Below, piece by piece: positions 17,374 to 27,017 of a stretch of DNA of 58,615 nt. Each line of letters starts with the position of its first letter. Position 1 is the first letter of the stretch. The DNA lies in the NCBI RefSeq assembly GCF_025980345.1, contig NZ_JAPDUI010000004.1, positions 1 to 58,615 on the forward strand, read 5' to 3'. The notes beneath the pieces were generated by a model. It had not been told where the DNA came from, searched no databases, and saw only the letters and a list, made by a program, of their open reading frames with translations. Made by a program: the position numbers and the translations under genes. This DNA is from Arenimonas sp. GDDSR-1 (GTDB lineage: Bacteria > Pseudomonadota > Gammaproteobacteria > Xanthomonadales > Xanthomonadaceae).

Positions 17374-19446
17374 ATGAGCGATATCAACGATTATTCCGAT
17401 TCGGACCTGTTCCTCAACCGCGAGCTTTCGCAGCTGGAATTCAATTTCCGCGTGTTGGCGCAGGCGCAGGATCCGGCGATCCCCCTGCTCGAGCGCCTCA
17501 AATACCTGTGCATATCCTGCACCAATCTGGATGAGTTCTTCGAAATCCGGGCGGCGACGGTCAAAACCGCGCTTCAGTACAAGGCCCCGCTGCTGCCGGA
17601 CAACATGGATCCGCAGCTGGCGCTGGACAAGATCTATCTGCTGTCGAACCGGCTGGTGAAGGCGCAGTATGCCCTGTGGAACGAGACCCTCAGGCCGGAG
17701 CTGGCCGCGGCCGGCGTACGCATTCTCGACCGCGGCAACTGGAATGCGGCCCAGCGCCGCTGGCTTCAGCATTATTTCAAAACGGAAGTCCTGCCGATTC
17801 TTTCGCCGCTGGCGCTCGACCCGGCCCATCCGTTCCCGCAAATCCTGAACAAAAGCCTGAATGTCGCGGTCGTTCTTGACGGCAAGGATGCTTTCGGCCG
17901 CCGCGGCGGTCTGGCCATCGTGCGTGCGCCGCGTTCCCTGCCGCGCATCATCCAGTTGCCGGAATCCGTTTCCGGCGGACGCGACGACTTCGTTTTCCTC
18001 TCGGCAATGCTCAGTGAATTCGTCGGCGATCTTTTCCCGGGAATGAAGGTCAAGGGCGCCTACCAGTTCCGCGTCACCCGCAACTCCGAACTGTTCGTCG
18101 ACGAAGAGGAAGTCGAGAATCTCGCGAGCGCGCTGAAAGACGAACTACACTCGCGCGGCTACAACCCGGCGGTACGCCTTGAAATCGCCAAGGACTGCCC
18201 GAACCGGATCGTCCAGATCCTGCTGGAAAACTTCAATCTTTCCGAGAATGCGGTATCGCGCATCAACGGGCCGGTCAACCTCAACCGGGTCATCCAGGTC
18301 TATGACCTGGCCAAGCGTGCCGACCTGAAGTTTCCGAACTTCAAGCAGGGCCGTTCCACGCTCGACGAAGAGGATCCGTTCGGCAGCATACGCGCCGGCG
18401 ACATCCTGCTGCACCATCCTTACCAGAGCTTCAACGACGTCCTCGATGTGCTGCAGCATGCCGCCAACGACCCGCATGTCCTGGCCATCAAACAGACGCT
18501 GTACCGTACCGGCAAGGACTCCAAAATCATCGAACACCTGATCACCGCCGCACACAATGGCAAGGACGTCTCGGTGGTGGTGGAACTGCGGGCCCGCTTC
18601 GATGAAGAGGCCAATCTCAATCTGGCCAACCGCCTTCAGGAAGCCGGCGTGCAGGTCATCTACGGCGTGGTCGGGTTCAAGACCCATGCCAAAATGATGC
18701 TCATCGTCCGGCGCGAAGGAAAGTCGCTTCGGCGCTATGCGCATCTCGGTACCGGCAACTACCATGCCGGCACCGCCAAGGTCTATACCGATATCGGGCT
18801 GTTGACCTGCCATCCCGGCATTACCCAGGATGTCCATTCGATCTTCCAGCAGCTTTCGGGCCTGAGCAAGCCGATCGCGCTCAAGCACCTGCTGACCTCG
18901 CCGTTCACCCTGCATGCCAGCCTGCTCAAGAAAATCAAGCGCGAGCAGAAACTCGCCCGTGACGGAAAGAAAGGCCACATCATCGCCAAGATGAACGCCA
19001 TCAACGAGCCCGATGTGATCAAGGCCCTGTATGCGGCTTCGCAGGCCGGCGTCAAAATCGAACTGATCGTCCGCGGCGCCTGCTGTCTGCGTCCCGGCGT
19101 GCCCGGTCTGTCCGACAACATCAGCGTGAGAGCGCTGGTCGGGCGTTTCCTCGAGCACAGCCGCGTGTACTGGTTCGGCAACAACGGCAAACCGGAAATT
19201 TACTGTTCGAGTGCGGACTGGCTGGAGCGCAATCTGCTGCGCCGGGTCGAAACCTGCTTCCCGGTCCTCGAGCCGGAACTGGCGCAGCGCGTGTTCACCG
19301 AAGAGCTCGAGTATTACCGCCGCGATAACTGCCAGTCATGGATGCTGAATGCCGATGGCAGCTACAGCAAGATCGTGCGCTCCGATGACGAGCCGGTCTT
19401 CTGCGCGCAGGCCCAGCTTCTTTCCGAACTCTGCCGCAAACGATGA
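17374..19446 (+). CDS. ppk: Polyphosphate kinase 1
   Basis: Makes long-chain polyphosphate reversibly from ATP at the membrane. At 690 residues it is the normal PPK1 length. The N-terminal part opens with LFLNRELSQLEFNFRVL. The autophosphorylated histidine is H457 in AHLGTGNYH, and the second HKD-like region RGACCLRPGVPG is intact. A short upstream gap (53 nt) contains a possible extended -10, TGCTATGCT at 17337-17345, so it might have its own promoter besides phoBR read-through. The stop overlaps ppx by 4 nt. Confidence 0.96.
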   Translation: MSDINDYSDSDLFLNRELSQLEFNFRVLAQAQDPAIPLLERLKYLCISCTNLDEFFEIRAATVKTALQYKAPLLPDNMDPQLALDKIYLLSNRLVKAQYALWNETLRPELAAAGVRILDRGNWNAAQRRWLQHYFKTEVLPILSPLALDPAHPFPQILNKSLNVAVVLDGKDAFGRRGGLAIVRAPRSLPRIIQLPESVSGGRDDFVFLSAMLSEFVGDLFPGMKVKGAYQFRVTRNSELFVDEEEVENLASALKDELHSRGYNPAVRLEIAKDCPNRIVQILLENFNLSENAVSRINGPVNLNRVIQVYDLAKRADLKFPNFKQGRSTLDEEDPFGSIRAGDILLHHPYQSFNDVLDVLQHAANDPHVLAIKQTLYRTGKDSKIIEHLITAAHNGKDVSVVVELRARFDEEANLNLANRLQEAGVQVIYGVVGFKTHAKMMLIVRREGKSLRRYAHLGTGNYHAGTAKVYTDIGLLTCHPGITQDVHSIFQQLSGLSKPIALKHLLTSPFTLHASLLKKIKREQKLARDGKKGHIIAKMNAINEPDVIKALYAASQAGVKIELIVRGACCLRPGVPGLSDNISVRALVGRFLEHSRVYWFGNNGKPEIYCSSADWLERNLLRRVETCFPVLEPELAQRVFTEELEYYRRDNCQSWMLNADGSYSKIVRSDDEPVFCAQAQLLSELCRKR

Positions 19447-20963
19447 AAAGCAGCCGCCACAATCCGGCACTGAAAGACGGCGATCTGGTGGCCGCGGTCG
19501 ATCTCGGTTCCAACAGTTTCCACATGGTCGTCGCACGGCACGTGCTCGGCCAATTGCGCATCATCGACCGCATCAAGGAACACGTCATGCTGGCCGACGG
19601 CCTGGATGCGGACCGGAACCTCAGTCCGAAATCGGCGAAGCGCGCACTCGACTGCCTGGCCCTGTTCGGACAGCGGCTGGCTTATGTCAAACCCGTCAAT
19701 GTCCGCGTGGTCGCCACCAACACCATCCGGACCATGGTCAATCCCGGGGCTTTCCTGACCAAGGCCGAAGCTGCCATCGGGCACCGCATCGAAATCATCG
19801 CCGGCCGCGAAGAAGCGCGTCTGATCTACCTCGGCGTTGCGCACGACAAACCGCCGAAAAAGGGCAAACGCCTGGTCATCGACATCGGTGGCGGCTCCAC
19901 CGAATTCGTCATCGGGCGCGGCTTCGAAATCATCGAGCGCGAAAGTCTGCAGATCGGCTGCATCGCCAACCTGCACCGCTTCTTTCCCGATGGCAAATGG
20001 AACGCAAGGCAGTGGCAGAAAGCCAAGACGCAGATCGGCGTGGACATGCAGCCGTTCGTCCGTGCTTACCGCGCACAGGGCTGGAAGGAAGTGTACGGAG
20101 CCTCCGGAACCATCAAAGCGCTGTCCGACATCGCCAGGCATCAAGGCATCAGCGACGGCAGCCTGACGCTCAAGACCCTGCAGCTGCTGCGCCAGGAACT
20201 GATCGATTTCGGAAGCATGCAGAACATCCGCTGGCCGCAGATTTCGGCGTCGCGGCGGCATTCCATCGCCGGCGGCCTGCTGACTCTGGAGACGGCTTTC
20301 GAAGAGCTCGGCATCGCACGCATGCAGACCAGCGACTACGCCCTGCGCGAAGGCGCGCTTTTCGACATTCTCGGGCGCAACAAGGATCACGATCCGCGGC
20401 TTGATTCGGTCAAGGCACTCCAGGAACGTTACTCCATCGATACCGCGCAGGCGCAACGGGTCGAGGACTACGCGATGGTCCTGTTCGACCAGGCCAGACG
20501 CTTCTGGGATCTCGACGCGGTCGACCGCGAAGCCCTGGTCTGGGCATGCAAGCTGCATGAAATCGGTCTGGCCGTGGCTCACAGCCAGCACCACCATCAT
20601 GGATCCTACCTCATCGATCATTCCGACATTTCCGGATTCTCCAAGACGGAACAGCACCTGATCGCGGTGCTGATCCGGAACCAGCGCCGCAGCATCCACT
20701 TCAAAAGCCTGCTGACGCTGACCGAAACGCGTGCCATCCGCGCACTGCGCTGCATCCTGCTGCTGCGCCTTTCGGTACTTCTGTACCGCAGCCATTCGGC
20801 CGAAAGCATTCCGAAACTGAAACTTTCGGTCGCACGATCCAGACTGCAGCTCGCGATTCCCCGGAAATGGCTGGATCAGCATCCCCTGACGCGTTCCGAT
20901 CTTGAAAATGAAATCGCCTACCTGAAAGCCGCGGATATCACGCTGGCCATCATCGAGAAATAG
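19443..20963 (+). CDS. ppx: Exopolyphosphatase
   Basis: Removes terminal phosphates from polyphosphate (and possibly pppGpp). The 506-residue protein has the actin-like phosphate loops VAAVDLGSNSFHMVV near the N-terminus and VIDIGGGSTEFVIG at about 140-155, then an HD-like helical C-terminal half, the usual PPX/GppA plan. It overlaps the ppk stop by 4 nt, so synthesis and breakdown are made from one message. The rlmJ start follows with no gap. Confidence 0.95.
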   Translation: MKSSRHNPALKDGDLVAAVDLGSNSFHMVVARHVLGQLRIIDRIKEHVMLADGLDADRNLSPKSAKRALDCLALFGQRLAYVKPVNVRVVATNTIRTMVNPGAFLTKAEAAIGHRIEIIAGREEARLIYLGVAHDKPPKKGKRLVIDIGGGSTEFVIGRGFEIIERESLQIGCIANLHRFFPDGKWNARQWQKAKTQIGVDMQPFVRAYRAQGWKEVYGASGTIKALSDIARHQGISDGSLTLKTLQLLRQELIDFGSMQNIRWPQISASRRHSIAGGLLTLETAFEELGIARMQTSDYALREGALFDILGRNKDHDPRLDSVKALQERYSIDTAQAQRVEDYAMVLFDQARRFWDLDAVDREALVWACKLHEIGLAVAHSQHHHHGSYLIDHSDISGFSKTEQHLIAVLIRNQRRSIHFKSLLTLTETRAIRALRCILLLRLSVLLYRSHSAESIPKLKLSVARSRLQLAIPRKWLDQHPLTRSDLENEIAYLKAADITLAIIEK

Positions 20964-21821
20964 ATGAACTATCTGCACGGATTCCACGCCGGCAACCACG
21001 CCGATGTCCTGAAACACATGGTCCTTCTGGCGTTGCTGGCACGCCTCAAACAGAAAGACAAGCCGTTCTTCATTCTGGACACCCATGCCGGACGGGGCCA
21101 GTACCTGATCCAGGGCGAGCAGGCACGGAAAACCGATGAAGCGCGCGGCGGCATCTTCAAGCTGATCGTGCTCAAAAAACTTCCGGAAGTCCTCAACAAC
21201 TACCTGAAGCAGGTGGAACGGGTCAATCCGGTCGGAAGCCTGATCAACTATCCCGGTTCTCCCCTGTTGACAGCACAGCAGCTGCGCGACGGCGACCGGC
21301 TGGTCTGTGTGGAAATGCAGAAGGGCGAGGCCGATGCGCTCAAGCAGCTGTTTGCGCACGACAGCAAGGTCCAGGTCCAGCACGGGGACGGCTATCAGGC
21401 CATCAAAGCCCTGCTCCCGCCAACGCCGCGACGCGGCCTGGTTCTGATCGATCCGCCGTATGAAGCACAGGAACAGGAGTTTCTCCAGATCCTGCAGAGC
21501 CTGCAGGATGCCCTCAGCCGCTGGCCGACGGGCCAGTACGCGGTCTGGTATCCGATCAAACAGCGTGCTTCCATCAAGTCCTTCCTGCGCAAGGCGGCAC
21601 AGCTGCCCTGCCGTACCGTACTTGCCATCGAACTGCTGGTTCGCCCCGACAACTCGCCGCTGCGCATGAACGGCAGCGGCATGCTGCTGATCAATCCGCC
21701 CTTCCGTATCGACGCCGATCTGCATCCGGGCATGCGGCAATTGGCCGAACTGCTCGATGACGGCGGTGCTTCGTTCACCATGAAATGGCTGAAAACCGAG
21801 AATCCGGAAGCCGTGAACTGA
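20964..21821 (+). CDS. rlmJ: 23S rRNA adenine-2030 N6-methyltransferase
   Basis: Methylates A2030 of 23S rRNA. The 285-residue protein begins with the family hallmark MNYLHGFHAGNHADVLKH. It has an SAM site around DTHAGRGQY and the catalytic DPPYE motif at about residue 165-170. The ATG touches the ppx stop codon directly (TAGATG), so it is read from the phosphate transcript although its role is unrelated as far as known. Confidence 0.93.
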   Translation: MNYLHGFHAGNHADVLKHMVLLALLARLKQKDKPFFILDTHAGRGQYLIQGEQARKTDEARGGIFKLIVLKKLPEVLNNYLKQVERVNPVGSLINYPGSPLLTAQQLRDGDRLVCVEMQKGEADALKQLFAHDSKVQVQHGDGYQAIKALLPPTPRRGLVLIDPPYEAQEQEFLQILQSLQDALSRWPTGQYAVWYPIKQRASIKSFLRKAAQLPCRTVLAIELLVRPDNSPLRMNGSGMLLINPPFRIDADLHPGMRQLAELLDDGGASFTMKWLKTENPEAVN

Positions 21822-21827
21822 TAAAAT
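21822..21827 (+). promoter_or_regulatory. Possible -10 of a near-leaderless mfd transcript
   Basis: TAAAAT ends 6 nt before the mfd ATG, and no Shine-Dalgarno sequence is present between rlmJ and mfd. A start site 6-7 nt after the hexamer would fall on the ATG. Confidence 0.3.
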
Positions 21828-21833
21828 GGCGCG

Positions 21834-24800
21834 ATGAGCGACGCCCTGCTGCCCGACCCAGCGCCCAACCACCTTCTCACACCGGTCCAAGCCCCGCCCA
21901 ACGGCGCGGCTATGGCCTATGCCATCCGCAGCCAGGCCATGGCCAAACCGGTCCTGCAGGTGGTGGTGGTTCCCGACAGTTACCATGCACAGCAGCTGGA
22001 ACAGGACCTGCGTGCCTTGCGCACGGACCTGCCCATTCTTCATTTCCCGGATTGGGAAACCCTGAGCTACGACCAGTTCAGCCCGCACCCGGATCTGGTC
22101 TCCCAGCGCATCGACTGCCTTTACCGTCTGCCGAAAAGCACCCGGGGCATTCTGGTGGTTCCGGTGACCAGCCTGATGCAGCGCATCACGCCGGTGGACT
22201 GGATTGCCGCACAGGTGCTGGATTTGTCGGTCGGCATGAAGTTCGACCTGCAGGCCGAGCGCAGCCGTCTCCAGAAATTCGGCTACCGGCATGTCCCGCA
22301 GGTCATGGATGTCGGCGATTTCTCCATCCGCGGTGCGATACTGGATCTTTACCCGGCAGGTTCGGCGCTTCCGATCCGCATCGAACTGCTTGATGACGAA
22401 ATCGAATCGCTGCGTCTTTTCGATCCGGAATCCCAGCGCTCGGGCGAGTCCCGGAAAAGCGTCAAACTGCTTCCGGCCCGCGAATTCCCCCTGGATGCGC
22501 AAGCCTGCAAGCGGGCCCGCGAGCAGTTGCTGGAACGCTTCGAGATCAATCCGCGGAACTGCGGACTGTATGCCGACCTGAAGGAAGGCGTGGCACCGGC
22601 GGGCATCGAGTATTACCTCCCGCTGTTTTTTTCCGAAACCGCCAGTCTGATTGACTACCTGCCTCCGGATTTCGATTTGGTTCTCGCCCCCGAGGTGCTC
22701 AGCGCCGCGGAGCATTTCTGGCAGCAGACCATGGACCGGTATGAGCAGCGTCGGCATGACATCGAACGTCCGGTACTGGCTCCGGCCGAGCTGTACTTCA
22801 CGCCGGAAGCCCTGCGGGCGCGCTTCAACCGGCATCACCGCTATCAAGTGCTGAATGCGGGCGAACCGGGCTATCCCTCTGCGGCGGCGCTGGCATTGAC
22901 GCCGCCTTTCTCCGGCGCATGGCAGGATGCCGCCGGAAAGCCGGGGCAGGCCCTGATCGACTTCCTGTCGGCCTATCCCGGAAAAGTGATTCTGGCCGCA
23001 GACAGTCCCGGCCGTCGCGAATCCCTGAAAACCCTGTTCAAGGATGCCGGAGTGGATGTCATGACTGCCGGCGATTGGCAGGACGCCTTCACCGCCGCCT
23101 TGCCGCATGTCCTGATGCTGACCAATGCCGAACTGTCGGACGGATTCAGCGTCAGGTCGCCGGCCCTGACGGTATTGACCGAACGCCAGCTGTTTCCCGA
23201 GCGGGTCAGTCAAAGCCGGCGCCGGAAAAGCCAGCAGAAGGATCCCGAAGCCATCCTGCGCGATCTCAATGAGATCAGCATCGGCGCGCCGATCGTGCAT
23301 GAAGACCATGGTGTCGGCCGGTATCAGGGTCTGGTCAGCCTTGAAACGGGTGGCATGCCCGGTGAATTCCTCAGCATCGAGTACGCCAAGGGCGACAAAC
23401 TTTATGTTCCCGTGGCGCAGCTGCACCTGGTCTCGCGTTACTCGGGCACCAGTACCGAACACGCCCCGCTGCACAGCCTCGGCGGTGAAGCCTGGGATCG
23501 GGCCAAGCGCAAAGCGGCGGAAAAAGTCCATGACGTCGCTGCTGAATTGCTGGACATCCAGGCCAGGCGCCTTGCCCAGGAGGGTTTCGCGCTGGACGCC
23601 GAGCGCGCACTCTATGAGCGCTTCGCCTCTGGTTTCCCGTTCGAGGAAACCCCCGACCAGGAACAGGCCATCAACGCGGTGCTTTCGGACATGGCGATGC
23701 CGCACCCGATGGACCGCGTGGTCTGCGGCGACGTCGGCTTCGGAAAGACCGAAGTGGCGCTGCGGGCTGCGTTCGTCGCGGCCATGGCCGGAAAGCAGGT
23801 GGCCGTATTGGTACCCACTACCCTGTTGGCCGAGCAGCACTTCCGGAATTTCAGCGACCGTTTCGCGGACTGGCCGGTCCGCATCGAGGTCCTTTCCCGG
23901 TTCAAGAGCACCAAAGAAATCAAACAGGCCCTTGAACTTCTGGCCGTCGGAAAAATCGATGTGATCATCGGCACGCACCGGCTGCTGCAGAAGGATGTCG
24001 CCTTCGAACGCCTCGGTCTGGTCATCGTCGACGAGGAACAGCGCTTCGGCGTGCGTCACAAGGAAGCACTGAAAGCGCTCAAGGCCGATGTCCATCTGCT
24101 GACGCTGACCGCCACGCCGATACCGCGCACGCTGAACATGGCGATGAGCGGCCTGCGCCAGCTGTCCATCATCGGCACCCCGCCGGCCCATCGCGTCGCG
24201 GTCAAGACCTTCATCTGCCCGTGGGACACTACTATCCTGCTCGAGGCATTCCAGCGTGAACTGGCGCGCGGCGGTCAGGTGTATTTCCTGCACAACGATA
24301 TCGATACCATCGAGAAGACGGCACGGGACCTCGAAACCCTGCTGCCGGATGCCCGTATCCGCATCGCCCATGGACAGATGCCGGAGCGTCAGCTGGAAAA
24401 GGTCATGCTCGATTTCCACAAGCAGCGTTTCAACATTCTGGTCTCGACGACCATCATCGAATCCGGCATCGATATTCCCAGCGCCAATACCATCATCATC
24501 AACCGGGCCGACCGTTTCGGACTGGCACAGCTGCACCAGCTGCGCGGCCGGGTCGGACGATCGCATCACCGCGCCTATGCCTATTTGATCGTCCCGGATC
24601 TCAAGCGCATCACTGCCGATGCCCGCAAGCGCCTCGATGCCCTGGCCTCGCTCGAGGAGCTGGGTGCGGGATTCACTCTGTCCACCCATGACCTTGAAAT
24701 CCGCGGCGCCGGAGAGCTGCTCGGCGAAGGCCAATCCGGCCAGATCACCGAGGTCGGCTTTGCCCTCTATGCCCAGTATCTGGAGCGTGCCGTGGCATCG

Positions 24801-25286
24801 ATCAAGGATGGCAAAATTCCCGATGTGCTGACGTCGGCCTCGGCCAGCGCCCAAGTCAGCCTGCACAGCCCGGCACTGCTTCCGGACAGCATGATCGATG
24901 ACGTGCATACCCGTCTCATGCTCTATAAGCGCATCGCTTCGGCAAAATCACCCGCCGATCTGCGGGAACTGCAGATCGAAATCATCGACCGCTTCGGCCT
25001 GCTGGCACCGGCGGCCGAGCAGCTTTTTGCCTGCGCCGAATTGCGGCTGATGGCGGAGCAGATCGGCATCCAGCGCATCGACCTGCACGACGGTGGCGGC
25101 TATCTGGCATTCACCGCCAAACCGGCGATCGATCCGATGACGGTCATCCAGCTGATCCAGCGCAATCCCCGGACCTATGCCATGCAGGGCTCGGACCGGC
25201 TGAAAATCACCAACAAAACCGAATCCGGCGAACAACGCGCCCTGTTCCTGCGCGCTCTGCTGACACAGCTCGGAGCAAGATCATGA
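21834..25286 (+). CDS. mfd: Transcription-repair coupling factor
   Basis: Removes RNA polymerase stalled at DNA damage and recruits UvrA. The 1150 residues match the family. An N-terminal UvrB-like part is followed by the polymerase-interacting domain (EDHGVGRYQGL). The RecG-like translocase has Walker A GDVGFGKT at 632-639, DEEQRFG for Walker B, and the helicase end QLHQLRGRVGRS. The C-terminal TRCF domain is complete. It overlaps the following phosphatase gene by 4 nt. Confidence 0.97.
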   Translation: MSDALLPDPAPNHLLTPVQAPPNGAAMAYAIRSQAMAKPVLQVVVVPDSYHAQQLEQDLRALRTDLPILHFPDWETLSYDQFSPHPDLVSQRIDCLYRLPKSTRGILVVPVTSLMQRITPVDWIAAQVLDLSVGMKFDLQAERSRLQKFGYRHVPQVMDVGDFSIRGAILDLYPAGSALPIRIELLDDEIESLRLFDPESQRSGESRKSVKLLPAREFPLDAQACKRAREQLLERFEINPRNCGLYADLKEGVAPAGIEYYLPLFFSETASLIDYLPPDFDLVLAPEVLSAAEHFWQQTMDRYEQRRHDIERPVLAPAELYFTPEALRARFNRHHRYQVLNAGEPGYPSAAALALTPPFSGAWQDAAGKPGQALIDFLSAYPGKVILAADSPGRRESLKTLFKDAGVDVMTAGDWQDAFTAALPHVLMLTNAELSDGFSVRSPALTVLTERQLFPERVSQSRRRKSQQKDPEAILRDLNEISIGAPIVHEDHGVGRYQGLVSLETGGMPGEFLSIEYAKGDKLYVPVAQLHLVSRYSGTSTEHAPLHSLGGEAWDRAKRKAAEKVHDVAAELLDIQARRLAQEGFALDAERALYERFASGFPFEETPDQEQAINAVLSDMAMPHPMDRVVCGDVGFGKTEVALRAAFVAAMAGKQVAVLVPTTLLAEQHFRNFSDRFADWPVRIEVLSRFKSTKEIKQALELLAVGKIDVIIGTHRLLQKDVAFERLGLVIVDEEQRFGVRHKEALKALKADVHLLTLTATPIPRTLNMAMSGLRQLSIIGTPPAHRVAVKTFICPWDTTILLEAFQRELARGGQVYFLHNDIDTIEKTARDLETLLPDARIRIAHGQMPERQLEKVMLDFHKQRFNILVSTTIIESGIDIPSANTIIINRADRFGLAQLHQLRGRVGRSHHRAYAYLIVPDLKRITADARKRLDALASLEELGAGFTLSTHDLEIRGAGELLGEGQSGQITEVGFALYAQYLERAVASIKDGKIPDVLTSASASAQVSLHSPALLPDSMIDDVHTRLMLYKRIASAKSPADLRELQIEIIDRFGLLAPAAEQLFACAELRLMAEQIGIQRIDLHDGGGYLAFTAKPAIDPMTVIQLIQRNPRTYAMQGSDRLKITNKTESGEQRALFLRALLTQLGARS

Positions 25287-25798
25287 TTGCCGGAAAGTTA
25301 CGGAATGCCGCAATATTGATGCTTTTCATCAGCACGGCGGCGCATGCGCAGAACCACATGGTTTTTCTCCTGCGGCATGCCGAAAAATCCGCAGAACCGG
25401 CATCCGATCCGGGACTGACCGAGATCGGCACCGCCCGCGCTGAAAATCTTGCCGTTCGGCTTGCCAATGCAAAACCCGCTGCCGTTTTTACAAGCCAATA
25501 CCGGCGCACGCAATTGACGGCATTGCCCTTGGCCGCAGCGTCCGGCATCTCCGTTACCGTAGTTCCGATTGAAAAAGCCACGGCTGCCGAATACCCGCAG
25601 CAGCTGTTGGCGCGCATCTGTGCCTTGCCGGCCGATGCCAGCGCCGTGGTGATCGGGCACAGCAACACCATTCCTGCCATTGCTGAAGCCTGGACCGCAC
25701 ATCCGGTTCGACCGATTGCCGATGATGAATATAATCGGATACTAATAATAAAGTTGAAGGATTGCCATGCCGTCGAGTCGCTCGATTTGCGCTATTGA
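25283..25798 (+). CDS. Exported histidine phosphatase family protein
   Basis: A 171-residue protein with a signal peptide (cut probably after AAHA, about residue 22) and the phosphoglycerate mutase-like catalytic signature LLRHAEKS just after it. The second histidine is in VVIGHSNTIPAI. A periplasmic phosphatase is expected; the substrate is unknown. The start ATG overlaps the mfd TGA. It lies a few genes downstream of the Pho-controlled block, but no Pho box is seen in front of it. Confidence 0.8.
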   Translation: MIAGKLRNAAILMLFISTAAHAQNHMVFLLRHAEKSAEPASDPGLTEIGTARAENLAVRLANAKPAAVFTSQYRRTQLTALPLAAASGISVTVVPIEKATAAEYPQQLLARICALPADASAVVIGHSNTIPAIAEAWTAHPVRPIADDEYNRILIIKLKDCHAVESLDLRY

Positions 25799-25854
25799 GT
25801 AGACATTCCAAGGATTTAGGCTAAACTCACCTCTTAGCCAAAGAGAGTAGTGCC

Positions 25855-26970
25855 ATGAAAAGACTCGTCTTGATATTGGCCGTGTGCACGGCGCTTGGCG
25901 CCTGCGGCAACAAGGAAGATGCGAAGAAAGCCGAGGCGGACGCCAAAGTCCTCTACGTCTATAACTGGAGCGATTACATCGCTGAAGATACGGTCGCTGG
26001 ATTCAGCAAAGAAACCGGGATCAAGGTCGTCTACGATGTCTACGACAGCAACGAAACACTGGAAGCCAAACTGCTTTCGGGCGCATCCGGCTACGATCTG
26101 GTATTTCCCTCGGCCCGTCCGTTCGCCGAGAAACAGATTGCGGCGGGCGTTTACGCCGATCTGGACAGGGCCGCGCTCGCCAACTGGGGCAATCTGGATA
26201 CAGGCGTACTGAAGTCACTGGACGCCATTGATCCGGGCAATGCCAAGCTGGTGCCTTACATGTGGGGAACCACGGGCATCGGCTACAACGTCAAAAAAGT
26301 CCGTGAAATACTCGGACCGGATGCCGTCATTGACAGCTGGTCGCTGGTGTTCGATCCGGTCATCGCCGGCAAGCTGGCACAGTGCGGCATCGCCGTTCTG
26401 GACGACCCTGAAGATGCCATCACCTCTGCGCTGCTCTGGAAAGGCATGGATCCGAAGGTTTCCGACGGAAAATCACTGGAAGCCGCAAAACAGGCTTTCC
26501 TGGGTACGCGTGCCAACATCAAGTATTTCCACTCTTCGCAGTACATCTCCGATCTGGCCAATGGCGACATCTGCGTGGCCATGGGCTACTCCGGCGATAT
26601 CTTCCAGGCCCGCGACCGCGCCGACGAAGCCGCCAACGGGGTCGAAATCGATTTCCTCATCCCCAGGGAAGGCGCCGCGCGCTGGGTCGATGTCATGGCC
26701 ATTCCGGGCGATGCCCGCAACAAGTCCAACGCCATGAAGTTCATCGATTACCTGCTGCGCCCGCAGGTCGCCGCGGACATCAGCAACTATGTCTCGTACG
26801 CCACGCCGAATAATGCCGCCAAGGCCCTGCTGGACCCGGAACTGGCTGCCGATGAATCGGTGTACCCGAAACCCGAAGTCAGCGCCAAGCTGGCCGATCC
26901 GGCCAGTTTCCCGCCGGACGTCCAGCGAGAACGCGTAAGGCTGTGGACCACCATCAAAACCGGAAAATGA
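25855..26970 (+). CDS. Polyamine-type ABC transporter binding lipoprotein
   Basis: Resembles PotF/PotD, periplasmic binding proteins for putrescine or spermidine. The N-terminus is a lipoprotein signal with Cys17 in LGAC. The mature start VLYVYNWSDYIAEDTVAGFSKE is the typical PotD/PotF opening, and GYDLVFPSARPFAEKQI follows. At 371 residues it is full length. No permease or ATPase genes flank it, so it must work with a transporter encoded elsewhere. GGCTAA/TTAGCC arms (25819-25839) sit just upstream of the start. Confidence 0.87.
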   Translation: MKRLVLILAVCTALGACGNKEDAKKAEADAKVLYVYNWSDYIAEDTVAGFSKETGIKVVYDVYDSNETLEAKLLSGASGYDLVFPSARPFAEKQIAAGVYADLDRAALANWGNLDTGVLKSLDAIDPGNAKLVPYMWGTTGIGYNVKKVREILGPDAVIDSWSLVFDPVIAGKLAQCGIAVLDDPEDAITSALLWKGMDPKVSDGKSLEAAKQAFLGTRANIKYFHSSQYISDLANGDICVAMGYSGDIFQARDRADEAANGVEIDFLIPREGAARWVDVMAIPGDARNKSNAMKFIDYLLRPQVAADISNYVSYATPNNAAKALLDPELAADESVYPKPEVSAKLADPASFPPDVQRERVRLWTTIKTGK

Positions 26971-26997
26971 CCGTCTCGGCGTCCATGCCGTTGCATC

Positions 26998-27017
26998 AAA
27001 CCCGCTTCGGCGGGTTT
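26998..27017. terminator. Terminator between convergent potF-like gene and rlmKL
   Basis: AAACCCGC-TTCG-GCGGGTTT, an 8-bp stem with UUCG loop. It overlaps the rlmKL stop codon by two bases. It fits best as the end of the plus-strand binding-protein gene; the minus-strand T-run is short. Confidence 0.75.

Noticed and set aside
19362-24908. An open reading frame of 1848 codons on the minus strand across ppx, rlmJ and mfd
   Set aside because: ppx, rlmJ and mfd share one frame, and this antisense frame is exactly their codon-by-codon complement. It stays open because the sense genes avoid TTA, CTA and TCA codons, which are rare in this GC-rich DNA. The product has no recognisable domains and the plus-strand genes are complete.
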